Shown in pieces: positions 1 through 9,790 of a DNA stretch of 64,000 nt. Location of the stretch: NCBI GenBank assembly GCA_025560025.1, contig CP048485.1, positions 186,001 to 250,000 of the forward strand, given 5' to 3'. The translations under genes and the position numbers were made by a program. How positions within the stretch are numbered: the first letter of the stretch is position 1; each line of letters starts with the position of its first letter. The DNA comes from Agrobacterium tumefaciens (lineage in GTDB: Bacteria; Pseudomonadota; Alphaproteobacteria; Rhizobiales; Rhizobiaceae). The notes under the pieces were generated by a model that saw only the letters and a program-made list of their open reading frames with translations, did no database searches and was not told the DNA's origin.

Positions 1-90
1 AATAATTACATTACAAGCGTGATGCGTAAAACCGCGACAAAAACCCGCTCGGAGGCAATCGCCTACGCCGTGCGCAACAACCTTGTATAG
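1..90 (+). CDS. visN: VisN C-terminal end (partial)
   Basis: An open frame runs in from the window edge and stops at TAG 88-90, giving 29 residues that end in EAIAYAVRNNLV. The start NNYITSVMRK followed by an RSEAIAYA helix is the recognition-helix end of a LuxR/GerE-type HTH. It lies 10 bases upstream of visR, where rhizobia carry visN. VisN is known to act as a heterodimer with VisR at the top of the flagellar hierarchy. Only the tail is visible, so the N-terminal ligand domain cannot be judged. The fragment is too short to have been listed by length alone; the visR neighbourhood makes the call. Confidence 0.85.
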   Translation, partial: NNYITSVMRKTATKTRSEAIAYAVRNNLV

Positions 91-100
91 GCATCGAACG

Positions 101-844
101 ATGGTACAGACGAAGGACAATGAGGGTTTTGGTCAAACGGGGATGTTTCACCGCAGCCCGGTCGTGACAACCCGGTCGGACCTGTTTCCGAAACTCGTCG
201 CCATGCAGAAGCTGGTCGGCGCGCGAAATTTCGTGGTGACGAAAGCCGCTGCTTCCGGCTTCCCCAACAAGAAGAAGATGACCTGTGAGCTGGAAAACTG
301 GGGCATGAATGCCGCGGAACAGAGCACCCAGTTCATCCGCGCCGTCGGCGATATTCTTCTCGACCATATTGAAACGTCGCTGCTGCCGGTCATCTGGCGC
401 AACAAGAATGCCGGCGGCTTCGCCGATCTTCCCGATGTGCCGGCTCTCTTGCGCCGGATCGAGAACGATACCTTGCCCTATGCGGGCCTGGCCCTGCCGG
501 TGCGGCTTGGCACCATCGGCAACGGCTATATCGTTTTCTGCGGCAGCAATCTCGTTCTCGACAATGAGGTCGTCATCGAGCAGCACATCAAATGCTGCGA
601 GATCATGGTCGATATGCTGGCGTTGGACGAGCGCAAGGCTGCACCGTCGGAAGCCTTGAGCGAGAGGGAAATTGCCTGCCTGCAACTGGCGGGTGATGGC
701 CGTATCAGCGAAGAGATTGCGGTCAAGCTCGGGCTTTCCGTGCACACCGTCAATGCCTATCTCGGTTCGGCAACGATCAAGCTTGATTCCGTCAACCGCA
801 TTCAGGCGATCGCAAAGGCGATCCGTCTCGGTTACATCCATTGA
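101..844 (+). CDS. visR: VisR, LuxR-family global activator of motility genes
   Basis: Protein of 247 aa from ATG 101. A TTG at 83 would extend it by six codons into visN and is less likely. Residues about 20-160 look like the autoinducer-binding-type domain of LuxR proteins. Residues 185-247 are a LuxR/GerE HTH beginning ALSEREIACLQLAGDG and ending RLGYIH. In Sinorhizobium and Agrobacterium VisN and VisR act together to activate rem and thereby all flagellar, motility and chemotaxis genes. The gene follows visN at once and is probably cotranscribed with it. No Shine-Dalgarno of note precedes the ATG, which would suit translational coupling to visN. Confidence 0.9.
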   Translation: MVQTKDNEGFGQTGMFHRSPVVTTRSDLFPKLVAMQKLVGARNFVVTKAAASGFPNKKKMTCELENWGMNAAEQSTQFIRAVGDILLDHIETSLLPVIWRNKNAGGFADLPDVPALLRRIENDTLPYAGLALPVRLGTIGNGYIVFCGSNLVLDNEVVIEQHIKCCEIMVDMLALDERKAAPSEALSEREIACLQLAGDGRISEEIAVKLGLSVHTVNAYLGSATIKLDSVNRIQAIAKAIRLGYIH

Positions 845-989
845 TCCTGGACGGGGCTTCCCGTCCCGCATAAGCCGGGCGGGCGCCTGCCGGCCTTGTG
901 CAGCCCCTAAAAGGTGCTATCGACACTTCGCGTTTTTTTAACAGTTGCCTACTAGAACTTTTATAAGTTTGGCTTTGGGGAACTGTTTC

Positions 990-2837
990 ATGTACAACCG
1001 GCTCTTTAAGTCCGTTGCTGGCAAGGTCGTCGCCTTGACGATCGGCCTGATCACGCTCAGCGTGGCGGCAGTTGGTTTTTCGACCTACATTCGCTTGAAG
1101 GATAACATCATCACCACCGCGCTGCGTGATACGCACAGCGCAATGCGCGGCATGGCAATCCTCTACGAGATGAAGGTCGGCGGCGTTGCCCTCGAAATGG
1201 TGGATGGCGATTTGAAGAGCGTGGGCCGCGCCAGCATCGGAACGATGCGCGACAATGATCTCGTCGATCGCACGGCAGCCGGCAACGGCGGTATCTCTAC
1301 TGTTTTTGAAGCCAAGGCCGGCGAGTTCATTCGCCTGACCACCAATCTGAAGAACGAAAAGGGTGAAAGAGCAGCCGGCACCAAGCTTGCTACCGATCAT
1401 CCCGCTTTCCCGAAAGTTTCCAAGGGTGAGGCCTATTTTGGCACCGCCACGCTGTTCGGCACCAGCTACATGACCGGTTATATGCCGGTTACGAACAAGA
1501 CCGGCGCAACCGTCGGCATCCTGTTCGTGGGTATTCCCATGGATGTCTACGATGCGCAGATATACAGCCTGCGCGACATGATGCTGATCTGCGGCGCGCT
1601 CGCCATGCTTGGCGTCGGATTGCTCGCCTATTTCGTCATCAAGCGTACGCTTCAGCCGCTTGGCAAGCTGACCGATGCGGTGAAGTCCCTTTCGGATGGT
1701 AATCTCGATACGCCGATCCCCTATGCCACGAACAGCAACGAGTTCGGCAACATCGCCCGCGCTCTGGTGATATTCCGCGAGAATGCGCTTGAGAAGCTGG
1801 CGATCGAAGGGAAGAGCGCCGAGGAACGCTCGATGGCGGAAACGGAACGTCACCGCAACGATGCCGAGAAGCAGGAGCTGGACGGCCAGATCGAATTTGC
1901 GGTCGGTGAGATCGCCTCCGGCCTTGGCAGACTGTCGCGTGGTGATCTGAGCCGCACGATCGAGGCGCCCTTTAACGGCCGTCTGGACCGGCTTCGCACG
2001 GACTTCAACGAATCCCTTCTCAACCTGCGCGATGCGCTGGGGCAGATCCGGGAACGCACGCTCATCATCCAGCATAGCGGCTTTGAAATCGAGCAATCGT
2101 CGGTCGATCTGTCGAAGCGCACCGAAAACCAGGCAGCCTCTCTGGAAGAGACCGCCGCTGCCGTCGACGAAATCACGGTGACCGTCAGATCCTCGGCCGA
2201 GCGTGCACGGGAGGCCAATGAGGCCGTGCGCGTCACCAAGCAGAGCGCCGACAGTTCCGGTTCGGTCGTCAGCAATGCCGTTGACGCCATGGGCCGTATC
2301 GAAGGCGCCTCGCGCAAGATCGAGCAGATCATCGAGGTCATCGACGACATCGCCTTCCAGACCAACCTTCTCGCCCTCAATGCCGGCATCGAGGCGGCGC
2401 GTGCGGGTGAGGCTGGCAAGGGTTTTGCCGTCGTGGCGCAGGAAGTACGCGAGCTTGCGCAGCGTTCCGCCGATGCGGCGCGTGAAATCAAGCAGCTCAT
2501 CAACCAGTCGACGCATGAAGTCAGCTCCGGTTCGAAGCTGGTGCAGGAGGCGGGCACGGTTCTTTCCGCCATCAGCCGGCAGATCGTCACCGTCAGCCAG
2601 CATGTCGAAACCATCGCGACCGCGACGCAGGACCAGTCTTCTGCGCTTCACAACGTCAACAGTTCCGTCAACCAGATGGATCAGATGACCCAGCAGAACG
2701 CCGCCCTTGCCGAACAGTCCAGCGCGGCGAGCAGGGTGCTGTCCGGTGAAGTGGAGGCGCTGCTCGATCTGGTTCAGCGGTTCCAGATGGAACAGGGCTC
2801 AGTGACCGGCAGGGATCGGTTGAGCCGCGCGGCCTGA
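990..2837 (+). CDS. Methyl-accepting chemotaxis protein (Cache-HAMP-MA)
   Basis: Protein of 615 aa from ATG 990, preceded by GGGGAA about 10 bases upstream. A TTG at 945 is in frame but lacks this site. The protein has TM1 at about residues 10-29, a periplasmic single-Cache-type sensor at about 40-190, TM2 at about 196-218, a HAMP, a second HAMP-like linker and a long signalling coiled coil. The hairpin tip reads [20 protein letters not shown], the CheA/CheW contact region. No CheR/CheB-tethering pentapeptide is seen at the C-terminus (ends LSRAA), so it would rely on other receptors for adaptation. The ligand cannot be told. It lies between visNR and a strong terminator, so it is probably a single-gene unit. 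Confidence 0.93.
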   Translation: MYNRLFKSVAGKVVALTIGLITLSVAAVGFSTYIRLKDNIITTALRDTHSAMRGMAILYEMKVGGVALEMVDGDLKSVGRASIGTMRDNDLVDRTAAGNGGISTVFEAKAGEFIRLTTNLKNEKGERAAGTKLATDHPAFPKVSKGEAYFGTATLFGTSYMTGYMPVTNKTGATVGILFVGIPMDVYDAQIYSLRDMMLICGALAMLGVGLLAYFVIKRTLQPLGKLTDAVKSLSDGNLDTPIPYATNSNEFGNIARALVIFRENALEKLAIEGKSAEERSMAETERHRNDAEKQELDGQIEFAVGEIASGLGRLSRGDLSRTIEAPFNGRLDRLRTDFNESLLNLRDALGQIRERTLIIQHSGFEIEQSSVDLSKRTENQAASLEETAAAVDEITVTVRSSAERAREANEAVRVTKQSADSSGSVVSNAVDAMGRIEGASRKIEQIIEVIDDIAFQTNLLALNAGIEAARAGEAGKGFAVVAQEVRELAQRSADAAREIKQLINQSTHEVSSGSKLVQEAGTVLSAISRQIVTVSQHVETIATATQDQSSALHNVNSSVNQMDQMTQQNAALAEQSSAASRVLSGEVEALLDLVQRFQMEQGSVTGRDRLSRAA

Positions 2838-2860
2838 GAGGCGCATTCAGAAAGCAAAGA

Positions 2861-2890
2861 ACTCCCGGATCGCAAGATCCGGGAGTTTTT
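2861..2890. terminator. Bidirectional intrinsic terminator
   Basis: A perfect 11-bp stem (ACTCCCGGATC paired with GATCCGGGAGT) has a GCAA tetraloop and is followed by TTTT on the plus strand. It ends the chemoreceptor gene. Because the convergent kinase gene stops at 2890, it probably serves both. Confidence 0.85.
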
Positions 2891-5800
2891 CATTCTGCCG
2901 CCGCGCGGGCCGTGCTGGATATCTGGTTGATATAGGCGCGCAGGGCTGCCGGCTTGACCGGTTTGTGCTGGACGGAAATTCCGTATTTTTCCGCATCGCT
3001 GCGCACTTCCGGGCTGCGGTCTGCCGTCAAAAGCAGGGCAGGGATCGTCTTGCCGTAGAAAGTCCTGATGAGACGGATAGCGCTGATGCCGTCGCCATCG
3101 TCCAGATGGTAGTCGGCAACGATCACGTCGGGTGCTGCGGTCAGCGTCAGGAACGGTTCTTCCAGCGTCGCCACCGACCCTGCGGGTAGGACCTCGCAAC
3201 CCCAGCCCGACAACAGCAGCGTCATGCCCTCAAGGATTTTCGGCTCGTTGTCGATGCACAGGACCCTGATACCGTGAAGGCGATCGCTCGCCGCTGGATT
3301 GACGATTGTACCGCTGGCTTTCGCGGGTGCGATCCGGTCCGCCTCGCGCGGCAGGTGGATGCGGAAGGTCGTGCCCTTGCCGGGTGTTGAAATCAGCTGC
3401 ACTGGATGGTGCAGCATGCGCGACAGCCGGTCGACGATGGAAAGGCCAAGCCCGAGGCCCGACGCTGTCTTTGCCCCTTCATCCAGCCGGGCGAACTCCT
3501 TGAACACCGTGCGGAATTTGGAGGCGGGAATACCGATGCCGGAATCCGTCACCTGAATGACGACCTCGCCGCCCCGGCGGCGCGCGCCGACGACGACTTT
3601 ACCCGTCAGCGTATATTTGATGGCGTTGGAGACCAGGTTCTGTATCAGCCGCCGCAGCAGATTGGGGTCCGAGCGCACCGTCAGCGACGTGGGCATGACC
3701 ACCAGATCGAGGTTCTTCTCCTGTGCCATGGGCGCAAAGTCAGTCTCGATGCGTTTTAGCAGCTCATTCAGCGGCACCGAGGTCATGCGCGCCTTCATCG
3801 AACCCGTGTCGAGGCGGGAAATATCGAGCACCGCGCCGAGAATCGTCTCGACCGATTCGAGCGCCGAATCGATATTCTGCACGAGATCGCTTTCCCCCGA
3901 TGCGCCAAGCCGCTCGACGAGCGAGGAGGAATAAAGGCGGGCTGCATTCAGCGGCTGAAGAATGTCGTGACCGGCGGCGGCGAAAAACCGCGTCTTGCCG
4001 ATATTCGCCTCATCGGCGGATGCCCTTGCCTCCGCCAGTTCACGATTGACGCGGGTAAGCTCGACGGTGCGTTCCGCCACACGCTGTTCCAGCGTTTCGT
4101 TCGCCTGTTTTAATGCCTGGTCGCTCGCCACCCTCTGGGTGATGTCGGTGAAAGTGGCGACGATGCCCTTGTCCGGCATGGTGTTGGAGCGCACTTCGAT
4201 AATCCGCTCGCCGCCCGCAAGCACCAGCGAGAAGGGCAGGTCCATGGTCAGGAAACTGGTGATAAGCTCATTCGTGTCGCCGGCCGGCATGTCGCCGCGC
4301 TCCTGCAGCATGGAAACGATATCCGTGAGTGGCACCCCGACCTGACCGAATTGCTCGGGCAGATCCAGCAGGGTGCGGAAGCGTCGGTTCCAGATCGTCA
4401 GCTGCTGAGAACTGTCGAAAACGGCAATGCCCTGATCCATCTGCGCAAGAGCAGTCTGCAGCATGTCCTGATTATATTGCAGGGCTTCGCTCGCCTGATC
4501 GAGCAGCCAGGCCGTGTCCGCGCTGGTATCCTCCGCTTTCTGGAGAATGATCGAAAGCACGAGCCGGGCCGAGGACGAGCCGATGGCGCTGCCGAGCAAT
4601 TGTTCGGAGAAATGAATGAGCGCCATATCGGCGGGCTGCTCGTCATTAAGCTTTCTGCCCGCCGTTTTTTCATAGGTCGCCAGCGAGCGCAGCATGCGCT
4701 CTTCGCCGAGATAACGGGCGATCGCGCTTTTGAGGTCGCCAACGCTGACGCGGGTTTTCCAGCCGCGCGTGGCGAATTGCGATTTCGAATGGCGCTTGAC
4801 GAAGATACCGGACTGGATGCGTTCCACCGGACGCGGATTGCGCGAGAGCGAGCCAAGCACGAAAGCGAGGCTGTTGACCAGCAGGCTGAGAATGACCGCA
4901 TTCACGAATGGATCGGCCTCGGGACCGTTGAAGACCGTGCTGCCCGAAAACAGGAAACCGAGAATATTCGCCGCGACCTCGGAATTATCAGGCCCGCCGA
5001 AGCTTGGCAGAAACAGCAGATAGGCCCAGACGAAAAAGCCCGAGCTGAGACCCGCAATTGCGCCGCGCGCATTGGCCCGGCGCCAGAACAAGCCGCCGAA
5101 GAGGGCAGGGGCCATCTGGGCTATGGCCGCAAATGCCAGGAGGCCGATGGAGGCAAGCCCGGTTGCACTGTCTGCGGCACGGTAATAGCCGTAGCCCAGA
5201 AGCAGGACCGCAAAGATCGCCGTTCTGCGGATGTTGAGCAGTGTTTTGGCGAAGTTGTCCCGGTGCGGCGAACGGTTCAGCAGCTTTTGCCGCAGGAAGA
5301 TCGGCATGACGATGTCGTTGGAGATCATGATCGACAGTGCAACCGAGGCGACGATCACCATCGCGGTCGCGGCCGAAAATCCGCCGATAAAGGTGATCAG
5401 CGACACGACCGGCATCTGATGGGCGAGCGGCAGTTGCAAGACGTAAAGATCGGCATCGCCATTTGCGCCGAGCGTCAGAATGCCGGCCAGTGCGATCGGC
5501 AGAACGAAGATGTTGATGGCAATGAGGTAGAGCGGCAGCAGGAAGCCCGCCATGCGCAGCTCTTCCGGCGTGCGGTTTTCCACCACGGTGACGTGGAACT
5601 GACGCGGCAGAAGAATGATGGCGAAGCCGGAAAGCAGCGTCATCACGATCCAGCGGCTGATGGGCGTATGGTAGGATATGGCCTTCATGGCCTGTTCATT
5701 GCCGGAGGCAAGCTGCCACAGATGCGAGGGACCGTCGAAAAGCACAAACAGGACGTAAAAGCCGACCGTGCACATGGCGACGAGCTTGACGAGCGACTCC

Positions 5801-6399
5801 ATCGAAATCGCCAGGATCAGCCCATCCTGATGCTCGGTGGCATCGGTGTGGCGCGTGCCGAACATGACGGCGAAGCCGGCCATGACGATGGTGACGACCA
5901 GCGGCAGATCGAGGAAATAGAGATTGCCGCTGCCGATGCCGTAATCGCCGGGATCGACCATCGTCGCCACCGAGTTGGAAACGGCTTTCAATTGCAGGGC
6001 GATATAGGGAATGGCGCCGACGAGCGCGATGATGGCGACGATCATCGCCACGGTGGAGTTCTTGCCGTAGCGGGCGGCGATGAAATCCGCAACCGATGTC
6101 AGCTTTTCCGTTTTCGCCAGTTCGACGATGCGGCGAATGATCGGCATGCCGATGGTGAAGGCGAGGATCGGCCCGGTATAGATGCCGAGGAATTCCAGCC
6201 CCCTGTCGGCGGCAAGCCCGACGCCGCCGAAATAGGTCCATGACGTGCAGTAGATCGCAAGGCTAAGCGCATAGACGAACGGTCGCCCTTTTTTCGGGGC
6301 GTTTCTTTTCCGGCTGTTCCTGTCCCCATAACTTGCAACCGCAAACAGCAGCAGGACATAAGCGAAGGCCGAACCGAATATGATCCACCCAGGAAGCAC
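2890..6399 (-). CDS. Symporter-linked hybrid sensor histidine kinase/response regulator
   Basis: Protein of 1169 aa with three parts. Residues 1 to about 500 form a multi-pass sodium:solute symporter-type (SSF) membrane region. A PAS region at about 640-750 and a coiled coil lead to a HisKA/HATPase module with the phosphoacceptor in AAAGHDILQPLNAA (H811) and GLGLGLSIVDRL in the ATPase. A C-terminal receiver spans about 1040-1165, with the acceptor D1096 in VADYH and a conserved Lys in HKPVKP. This is the NahK/ErcS-like class of SSF-fused hybrid kinases. Whether the SSF part transports or only senses is unknown. The start is GTG 6399 with GGGGAGGA just upstream; no longer in-frame start fits. 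Confidence 0.92.
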   Translation of the reverse strand: MLPGWIIFGSAFAYVLLLFAVASYGDRNSRKRNAPKKGRPFVYALSLAIYCTSWTYFGGVGLAADRGLEFLGIYTGPILAFTIGMPIIRRIVELAKTEKLTSVADFIAARYGKNSTVAMIVAIIALVGAIPYIALQLKAVSNSVATMVDPGDYGIGSGNLYFLDLPLVVTIVMAGFAVMFGTRHTDATEHQDGLILAISMESLVKLVAMCTVGFYVLFVLFDGPSHLWQLASGNEQAMKAISYHTPISRWIVMTLLSGFAIILLPRQFHVTVVENRTPEELRMAGFLLPLYLIAINIFVLPIALAGILTLGANGDADLYVLQLPLAHQMPVVSLITFIGGFSAATAMVIVASVALSIMISNDIVMPIFLRQKLLNRSPHRDNFAKTLLNIRRTAIFAVLLLGYGYYRAADSATGLASIGLLAFAAIAQMAPALFGGLFWRRANARGAIAGLSSGFFVWAYLLFLPSFGGPDNSEVAANILGFLFSGSTVFNGPEADPFVNAVILSLLVNSLAFVLGSLSRNPRPVERIQSGIFVKRHSKSQFATRGWKTRVSVGDLKSAIARYLGEERMLRSLATYEKTAGRKLNDEQPADMALIHFSEQLLGSAIGSSSARLVLSIILQKAEDTSADTAWLLDQASEALQYNQDMLQTALAQMDQGIAVFDSSQQLTIWNRRFRTLLDLPEQFGQVGVPLTDIVSMLQERGDMPAGDTNELITSFLTMDLPFSLVLAGGERIIEVRSNTMPDKGIVATFTDITQRVASDQALKQANETLEQRVAERTVELTRVNRELAEARASADEANIGKTRFFAAAGHDILQPLNAARLYSSSLVERLGASGESDLVQNIDSALESVETILGAVLDISRLDTGSMKARMTSVPLNELLKRIETDFAPMAQEKNLDLVVMPTSLTVRSDPNLLRRLIQNLVSNAIKYTLTGKVVVGARRRGGEVVIQVTDSGIGIPASKFRTVFKEFARLDEGAKTASGLGLGLSIVDRLSRMLHHPVQLISTPGKGTTFRIHLPREADRIAPAKASGTIVNPAASDRLHGIRVLCIDNEPKILEGMTLLLSGWGCEVLPAGSVATLEEPFLTLTAAPDVIVADYHLDDGDGISAIRLIRTFYGKTIPALLLTADRSPEVRSDAEKYGISVQHKPVKPAALRAYINQISSTARAAAE

Positions 6400-6490
6400 G
6401 CATCCTCCCCATGCCAGAATTCCCGAATAGGAGCATAGGCGAATTCCGTGCCGTTGAGAATGAGCGCGGTCTGATCATAAAGTTCAAGAT

Positions 6491-6546
6491 GAGAGCATTT
6501 CCAATAAAAGTGCGCAGCGGTTTTATGCCCGGAAAATGCGTAGAAA
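6491..6546. repeat. Palindromic intergenic repeat, family 1 copy A
   Basis: This stretch starts GAGAGCATTTCC and continues ...AAAAGTG...CGGTTTT...CCGGAAAATGCG. It matches the copy at 38829-38891 over most of its length. The arms GCATTTCC and GGAAAATGC are inverted, so the RNA or DNA can fold. The type is common between genes in Rhizobiales. Confidence 0.7.
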
Positions 6547-6682
6547 CAGAATGCTGGCGTGCAAAAAAGCTAATAAATGCAATCTTGGCGAATTCCAAAT
6601 GGGGTAAGGAAGCTATATGGTTGAGCGTGTAGGGACAGTCACATAGCTTCAGCTCGCGAAGCAGGAGAGAGGGACAATCTGA

Positions 6683-7111
6683 ATGCTTAACGAATTTAAA
6701 ACCTTCATTGCCCGCGGCAATGTCATGGATCTGGCCGTGGGTGTGATTATCGGAGCGGCTTTCAGCAAGATCGTCGATTCCGTCGTCAACGATCTCATCA
6801 TGCCGATCGTCGGCGCGATTTTCGGCGGTTTCGACTTCTCGAACTACTTCCTGCCTCTGAGTTCCGGCGTTACCGCCACCTCGCTCGCTGCCGCCCGCGA
6901 TCAGGGCGCCGTTTTCGCCTATGGCAACTTTCTGACGGTTCTTATCAACTTCCTCATCCTGGCCTGGATCATTTTCCTGATGGTCAAGGGCGTCAACAAG
7001 CTGCGGGCCTCCGTCGAGACCAAGAAGGTCGAGGAAAAGGCGGAAGCAGCGCCGCCGCCGGAAGACGTCAAGCTTCTCACCGAAATTCGCGATCTGCTGA
7101 AGACGCGTTAA
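6683..7111 (+). CDS. mscL: Large-conductance mechanosensitive channel MscL
   Basis: Protein of 142 aa, the usual MscL length. The N-terminus [33 protein letters not shown] is the signature amphipathic helix plus TM1. TM2 is at about residues 75-105, and the charged C-terminal bundle ends in [10 protein letters not shown]. MscL opens under membrane tension to release osmolytes during hypo-osmotic shock and works as a homopentamer in the inner membrane. GGAGAGAGGG lies before ATG 6683. The gene diverges from the kinase gene across 283 bp and is followed by a hairpin, so it looks monocistronic. Confidence 0.97.
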   Translation: MLNEFKTFIARGNVMDLAVGVIIGAAFSKIVDSVVNDLIMPIVGAIFGGFDFSNYFLPLSSGVTATSLAAARDQGAVFAYGNFLTVLINFLILAWIIFLMVKGVNKLRASVETKKVEEKAEAAPPPEDVKLLTEIRDLLKTR

Positions 7112-7121
7112 GATCGGAATT

Positions 7122-7172
7122 ATCCCCGGCCTGGTCGCTGGCCCATGCGGGCGGCGCTCTCTGGCCGGGGAT
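7122..7172 (+). terminator. Inverted repeat after mscL
   Basis: A perfect 10-bp inverted repeat, ATCCCCGGCC and GGCCGGGGAT, is separated by 31 bases. It starts 10 bases after the mscL stop. There is no U-run, so it may be a Rho-dependent or mRNA-end structure. Confidence 0.45.
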
Positions 7173-7264
7173 TGATCCATAAAGAAAATCCATGACCGCC
7201 TCACGGAATATCATGCATATCGGCTGCTCCATGGGATAAGAAGACACCAAACGGAGTGTCTTTA

Positions 7265-8431
7265 ATGTCCATTTTGAACAGTCTGAGTGCACGCTCTCTG
7301 GCGGCTCCCGAGAGCGGCATTGTTGAAGTCGTGAACTATGCCCGGGGACGGGACAATCTTCTGCCGCTTTGGGTCGGTGAAGGCGATCTGCCGAGCCCGG
7401 ACTTCATCAACAAGGCTGCCATCGACGGGCTCAACAATGGTGAGACCTTCTATACCTGGCAACGCGGCATTCCAGAATTGCGACAGGCGCTCAGCAGCTA
7501 TTACGAGCGTCACTTTGCAGCCAGGCTTCCCCCTGAACATTTTTACGTAACAGGGTCCGGCATGCAGGCGATTGCGCTCGCCGTGCAGGCGCTGACGTCG
7601 CCGGGCGACGAGATGGTCTATCTCACGCCCACCTGGCCGAATATCGTCGCTGCCATCGGCGTGGCGGGCGCAAAGGCCGTTCCTGTTGGCATCGATTTTC
7701 ACGACGGTCGCTGGGATCTGGATATCGGCAAGCTGGAAAGCGCGATCACCGGCAAGACCAGGGCGTTGTTCATCAACACGCCGTCCAACCCGACCGGCTG
7801 GACAGCGACACGCGACAATCTGCGCGATGTTCTAGCGCTTGCCCGCAAACATGATCTCTGGATCGTGGCAGATGAGATTTATGCGCTTTACCACTATGCC
7901 GGCACGCGCGCGCCGTCCTTCCTCGATGTCATGGAACCGGACGACAAGATCGTTTTTGCCAATTCCTTCTCGAAGAACTGGTCCATGACCGGCTGGCGCG
8001 TCGGCTGGCTCGTGGCGCCGCCCGCCATCGGGCAGGTGATCGAGAACCTCATTCAATATTCCACGTCCGGCGTAGCGCAGTTCATGCAGCGCGGCGCGGT
8101 TGCGGCACTCGATCACGGCGACGGGTTCGTCCGCGAGAATTACGAACGCGCTCTGACATCCAGAGATATCCTTTGCGATGCCCTGATTGCAACGAACCGT
8201 GTGGAAACCCTGAAGCCTGATGGCGCCCTTTATGCCTTCCTCAAGATAGACGGCGTGACGGACAGCCGCGCCACGGCGCTGGATATCGTCGACAAGACCG
8301 GCGTCGGCCTCGCGCCTGGCACCGCTTTTGGCGAAGGCGGGGAACTGTTCCTGCGCGCCTGCTTCCTGCGCAACCCCAAACAGATCGAAGACGCGGCCGA
8401 TCGTCTGGCGTCTTACATTCTCGGCCGATAA
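7265..8431 (+). CDS. Class I/II PLP-dependent aminotransferase
   Basis: Protein of 388 aa from ATG 7265, with GGAG eight bases upstream. A GTG at 7256 is in frame but overlaps that site. Fold-type I marks are NTPSNPTGW (N175), the PLP-ring Asp in VADEIY (D203), the Schiff-base lysine in SFSKNWSMTGWRVGW (K237), and a C-terminal Arg in LRACF. This is the aspartate/aromatic aminotransferase superfamily, subgroup I-gamma-like. The amino donor cannot be named from sequence. It stands alone between hairpins, so there is no operon clue. Confidence 0.9.
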   Translation: MSILNSLSARSLAAPESGIVEVVNYARGRDNLLPLWVGEGDLPSPDFINKAAIDGLNNGETFYTWQRGIPELRQALSSYYERHFAARLPPEHFYVTGSGMQAIALAVQALTSPGDEMVYLTPTWPNIVAAIGVAGAKAVPVGIDFHDGRWDLDIGKLESAITGKTRALFINTPSNPTGWTATRDNLRDVLALARKHDLWIVADEIYALYHYAGTRAPSFLDVMEPDDKIVFANSFSKNWSMTGWRVGWLVAPPAIGQVIENLIQYSTSGVAQFMQRGAVAALDHGDGFVRENYERALTSRDILCDALIATNRVETLKPDGALYAFLKIDGVTDSRATALDIVDKTGVGLAPGTAFGEGGELFLRACFLRNPKQIEDAADRLASYILGR

Positions 8432-8439
8432 ATCTTTGC

Positions 8440-8472
8440 CCTGCCGCGCCGCGCATCATGCTGCGCGGCAGG
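8440..8472 (+). terminator. Hairpin after the aminotransferase gene
   Basis: CCTGCCGCGC and GCGCGGCAGG form a perfect 10-bp stem with a 13-base loop, starting eight bases after the stop codon. No clear T-run follows. Confidence 0.5.
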
Positions 8473-8746
8473 TGCAAATCTGCCCCAGAAATCACGATGA
8501 GCTGCGAAAACTACAACCCCACGGCGTAGCCATCGACGTGAGCGCATTTCTATGCTATGCGCTGATTGTTCCTTTTATGAGAACATTTTCATCTAATAAA
8601 TAAAAAGCACTTTATTGCGCTAACCAATCGTAAGCCACCTTTTCAGAGGGCTGAGGGTTTGATGGCGTATTCGCTGTGCAAGTAATCAATGATGAAGAAT
8701 TATTGGCTTTGATGGGATCAAGAAAAGCAAACAGGGAAGTAATGTC
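8473..8746. other. Intergenic region before galE
   Basis: Together with the hairpin, 315 bases separate the aminotransferase gene from galE. No convincing reading frame is seen. The segment at about 8580-8620 is AT-rich (TTTTCATCTAATAAATAAAA) and is the likeliest place for the galE promoter. No recognisable operator was found. Confidence 0.4.
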
Positions 8747-9778
8747 ATGGCTGTTCTTGTTACCGGTGGGGCCGGTTATATTGGAAGCCACATGGTGTGG
8801 GCTCTGCTCGACGCCGGGGAAGAGGTCGTTGTTGTCGACCGGCTTTCGACGGGATCGCGCTGGGCGATAGCACCGGCGGCGCGTTTCTATCTGGGCGATG
8901 CGGCGGATCGCACATTGCTTGGCCAGATATTCGAAGAAAACCAGATCGAGACCATTTTCCATTTCGCCGGCTCTGTCAGCGTTCCTGAATCGATCAGCCG
9001 GCCGCTCGAATATTACGAAAACAATACTGGCACGACCCGCGCCCTCGTTGCGGCAGCGGTCGGCCATGGCATTCGCAACTTCATCTTTTCCTCGACAGCA
9101 GCCGTCTACGGAAACCAGCCCTTTGATGGCCCGGTTCCGGAAACGGCGATCCTCAGCCCGGAAAATCCCTACGGCCTGTCGAAACTCGCTTCCGAAATCA
9201 TGCTGCGCGATGTCGTGCAGGCGCATGATTTCAACTATGTGGCGCTGCGTTATTTCAACGTTGCGGGCGCTGACCCGCAGGGCAGGGCCGGTCCTTCCCC
9301 CACGGGCGTCGCGAACCTCATCAAGGTAGCATGCGAAGCGGCCACCGGCCGACGCGACCGGGTCGAAGTTTATGGAACCGATTATCCGACGGCAGATGGC
9401 ACGGGCGTTCGCGATTATATCCATGTCAGCGATCTGATCGACGCGCATATGCTAGCCATGGCGCATCTGCGCGCCGGCGGCGGCACACGAACGCTCAATT
9501 GCGGTTATGGCGTGGGCTACTCGGTGCTGGATGTCCTCAACACGGTGCAGCGGGAATCGGGGCGGGATTTCCCGATCATCCATTGTCCGCGCCGCGCCGG
9601 CGATATTGCGACAATGGTGGCAGATTCCGGCCGTATCCAGTCTGAGTTGGGCTGGCGCCCGCGGTTTGATGATCTGACCACCATCGTTCGCACTGCGCTT
9701 CAGTGGGAAGCCAAGCGTCAGGCGCAGCAAAAGGACAGGATCCCTCCGGTCCGTCGCAAGCTGGCGGCGATAGGCTGA
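8747..9778 (+). CDS. galE: UDP-glucose 4-epimerase
   Basis: Protein of 343 aa, the usual GalE length. The Rossmann NAD motif is VTGGAGYIGSH at residues 5-15. The catalytic Ser lies in SSTAAVYG (about 116-117), with Y142xxxK146 in ENPYGLSK. GalE interconverts UDP-glucose and UDP-galactose in the cytoplasm, feeding galactose into exopolysaccharide and LPS (called ExoB in rhizobia). GGAAG precedes ATG 8747. It is a single gene with no sugar-utilisation neighbours, which favours a role in polysaccharide synthesis. An epimerase for other UDP-sugars is possible. Confidence 0.9.
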   Translation: MAVLVTGGAGYIGSHMVWALLDAGEEVVVVDRLSTGSRWAIAPAARFYLGDAADRTLLGQIFEENQIETIFHFAGSVSVPESISRPLEYYENNTGTTRALVAAAVGHGIRNFIFSSTAAVYGNQPFDGPVPETAILSPENPYGLSKLASEIMLRDVVQAHDFNYVALRYFNVAGADPQGRAGPSPTGVANLIKVACEAATGRRDRVEVYGTDYPTADGTGVRDYIHVSDLIDAHMLAMAHLRAGGGTRTLNCGYGVGYSVLDVLNTVQRESGRDFPIIHCPRRAGDIATMVADSGRIQSELGWRPRFDDLTTIVRTALQWEAKRQAQQKDRIPPVRRKLAAIG

Positions 9779-9790
9779 GCCGCCTTTGCA

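Noticed and set aside
792..2651. Long minus-strand open frame (619 codons) opposite the chemoreceptor gene
   Set aside because: It lies antisense to a well-supported Cache-HAMP-MA protein and shows no family features. Long antisense frames are common in GC-rich DNA.
4351..6243. Plus-strand open frame (630 codons) opposite the hybrid kinase gene
   Set aside because: Its product is rich in Arg, His, Asp and Gln, with no domain. The minus strand encodes SSF, PAS, kinase and receiver motifs.
6411..6632. Plus-strand frame of 73 codons between the kinase gene and mscL
   Set aside because: It runs through the palindromic repeat at 6491-6546, has no ribosome site and an unnatural composition.
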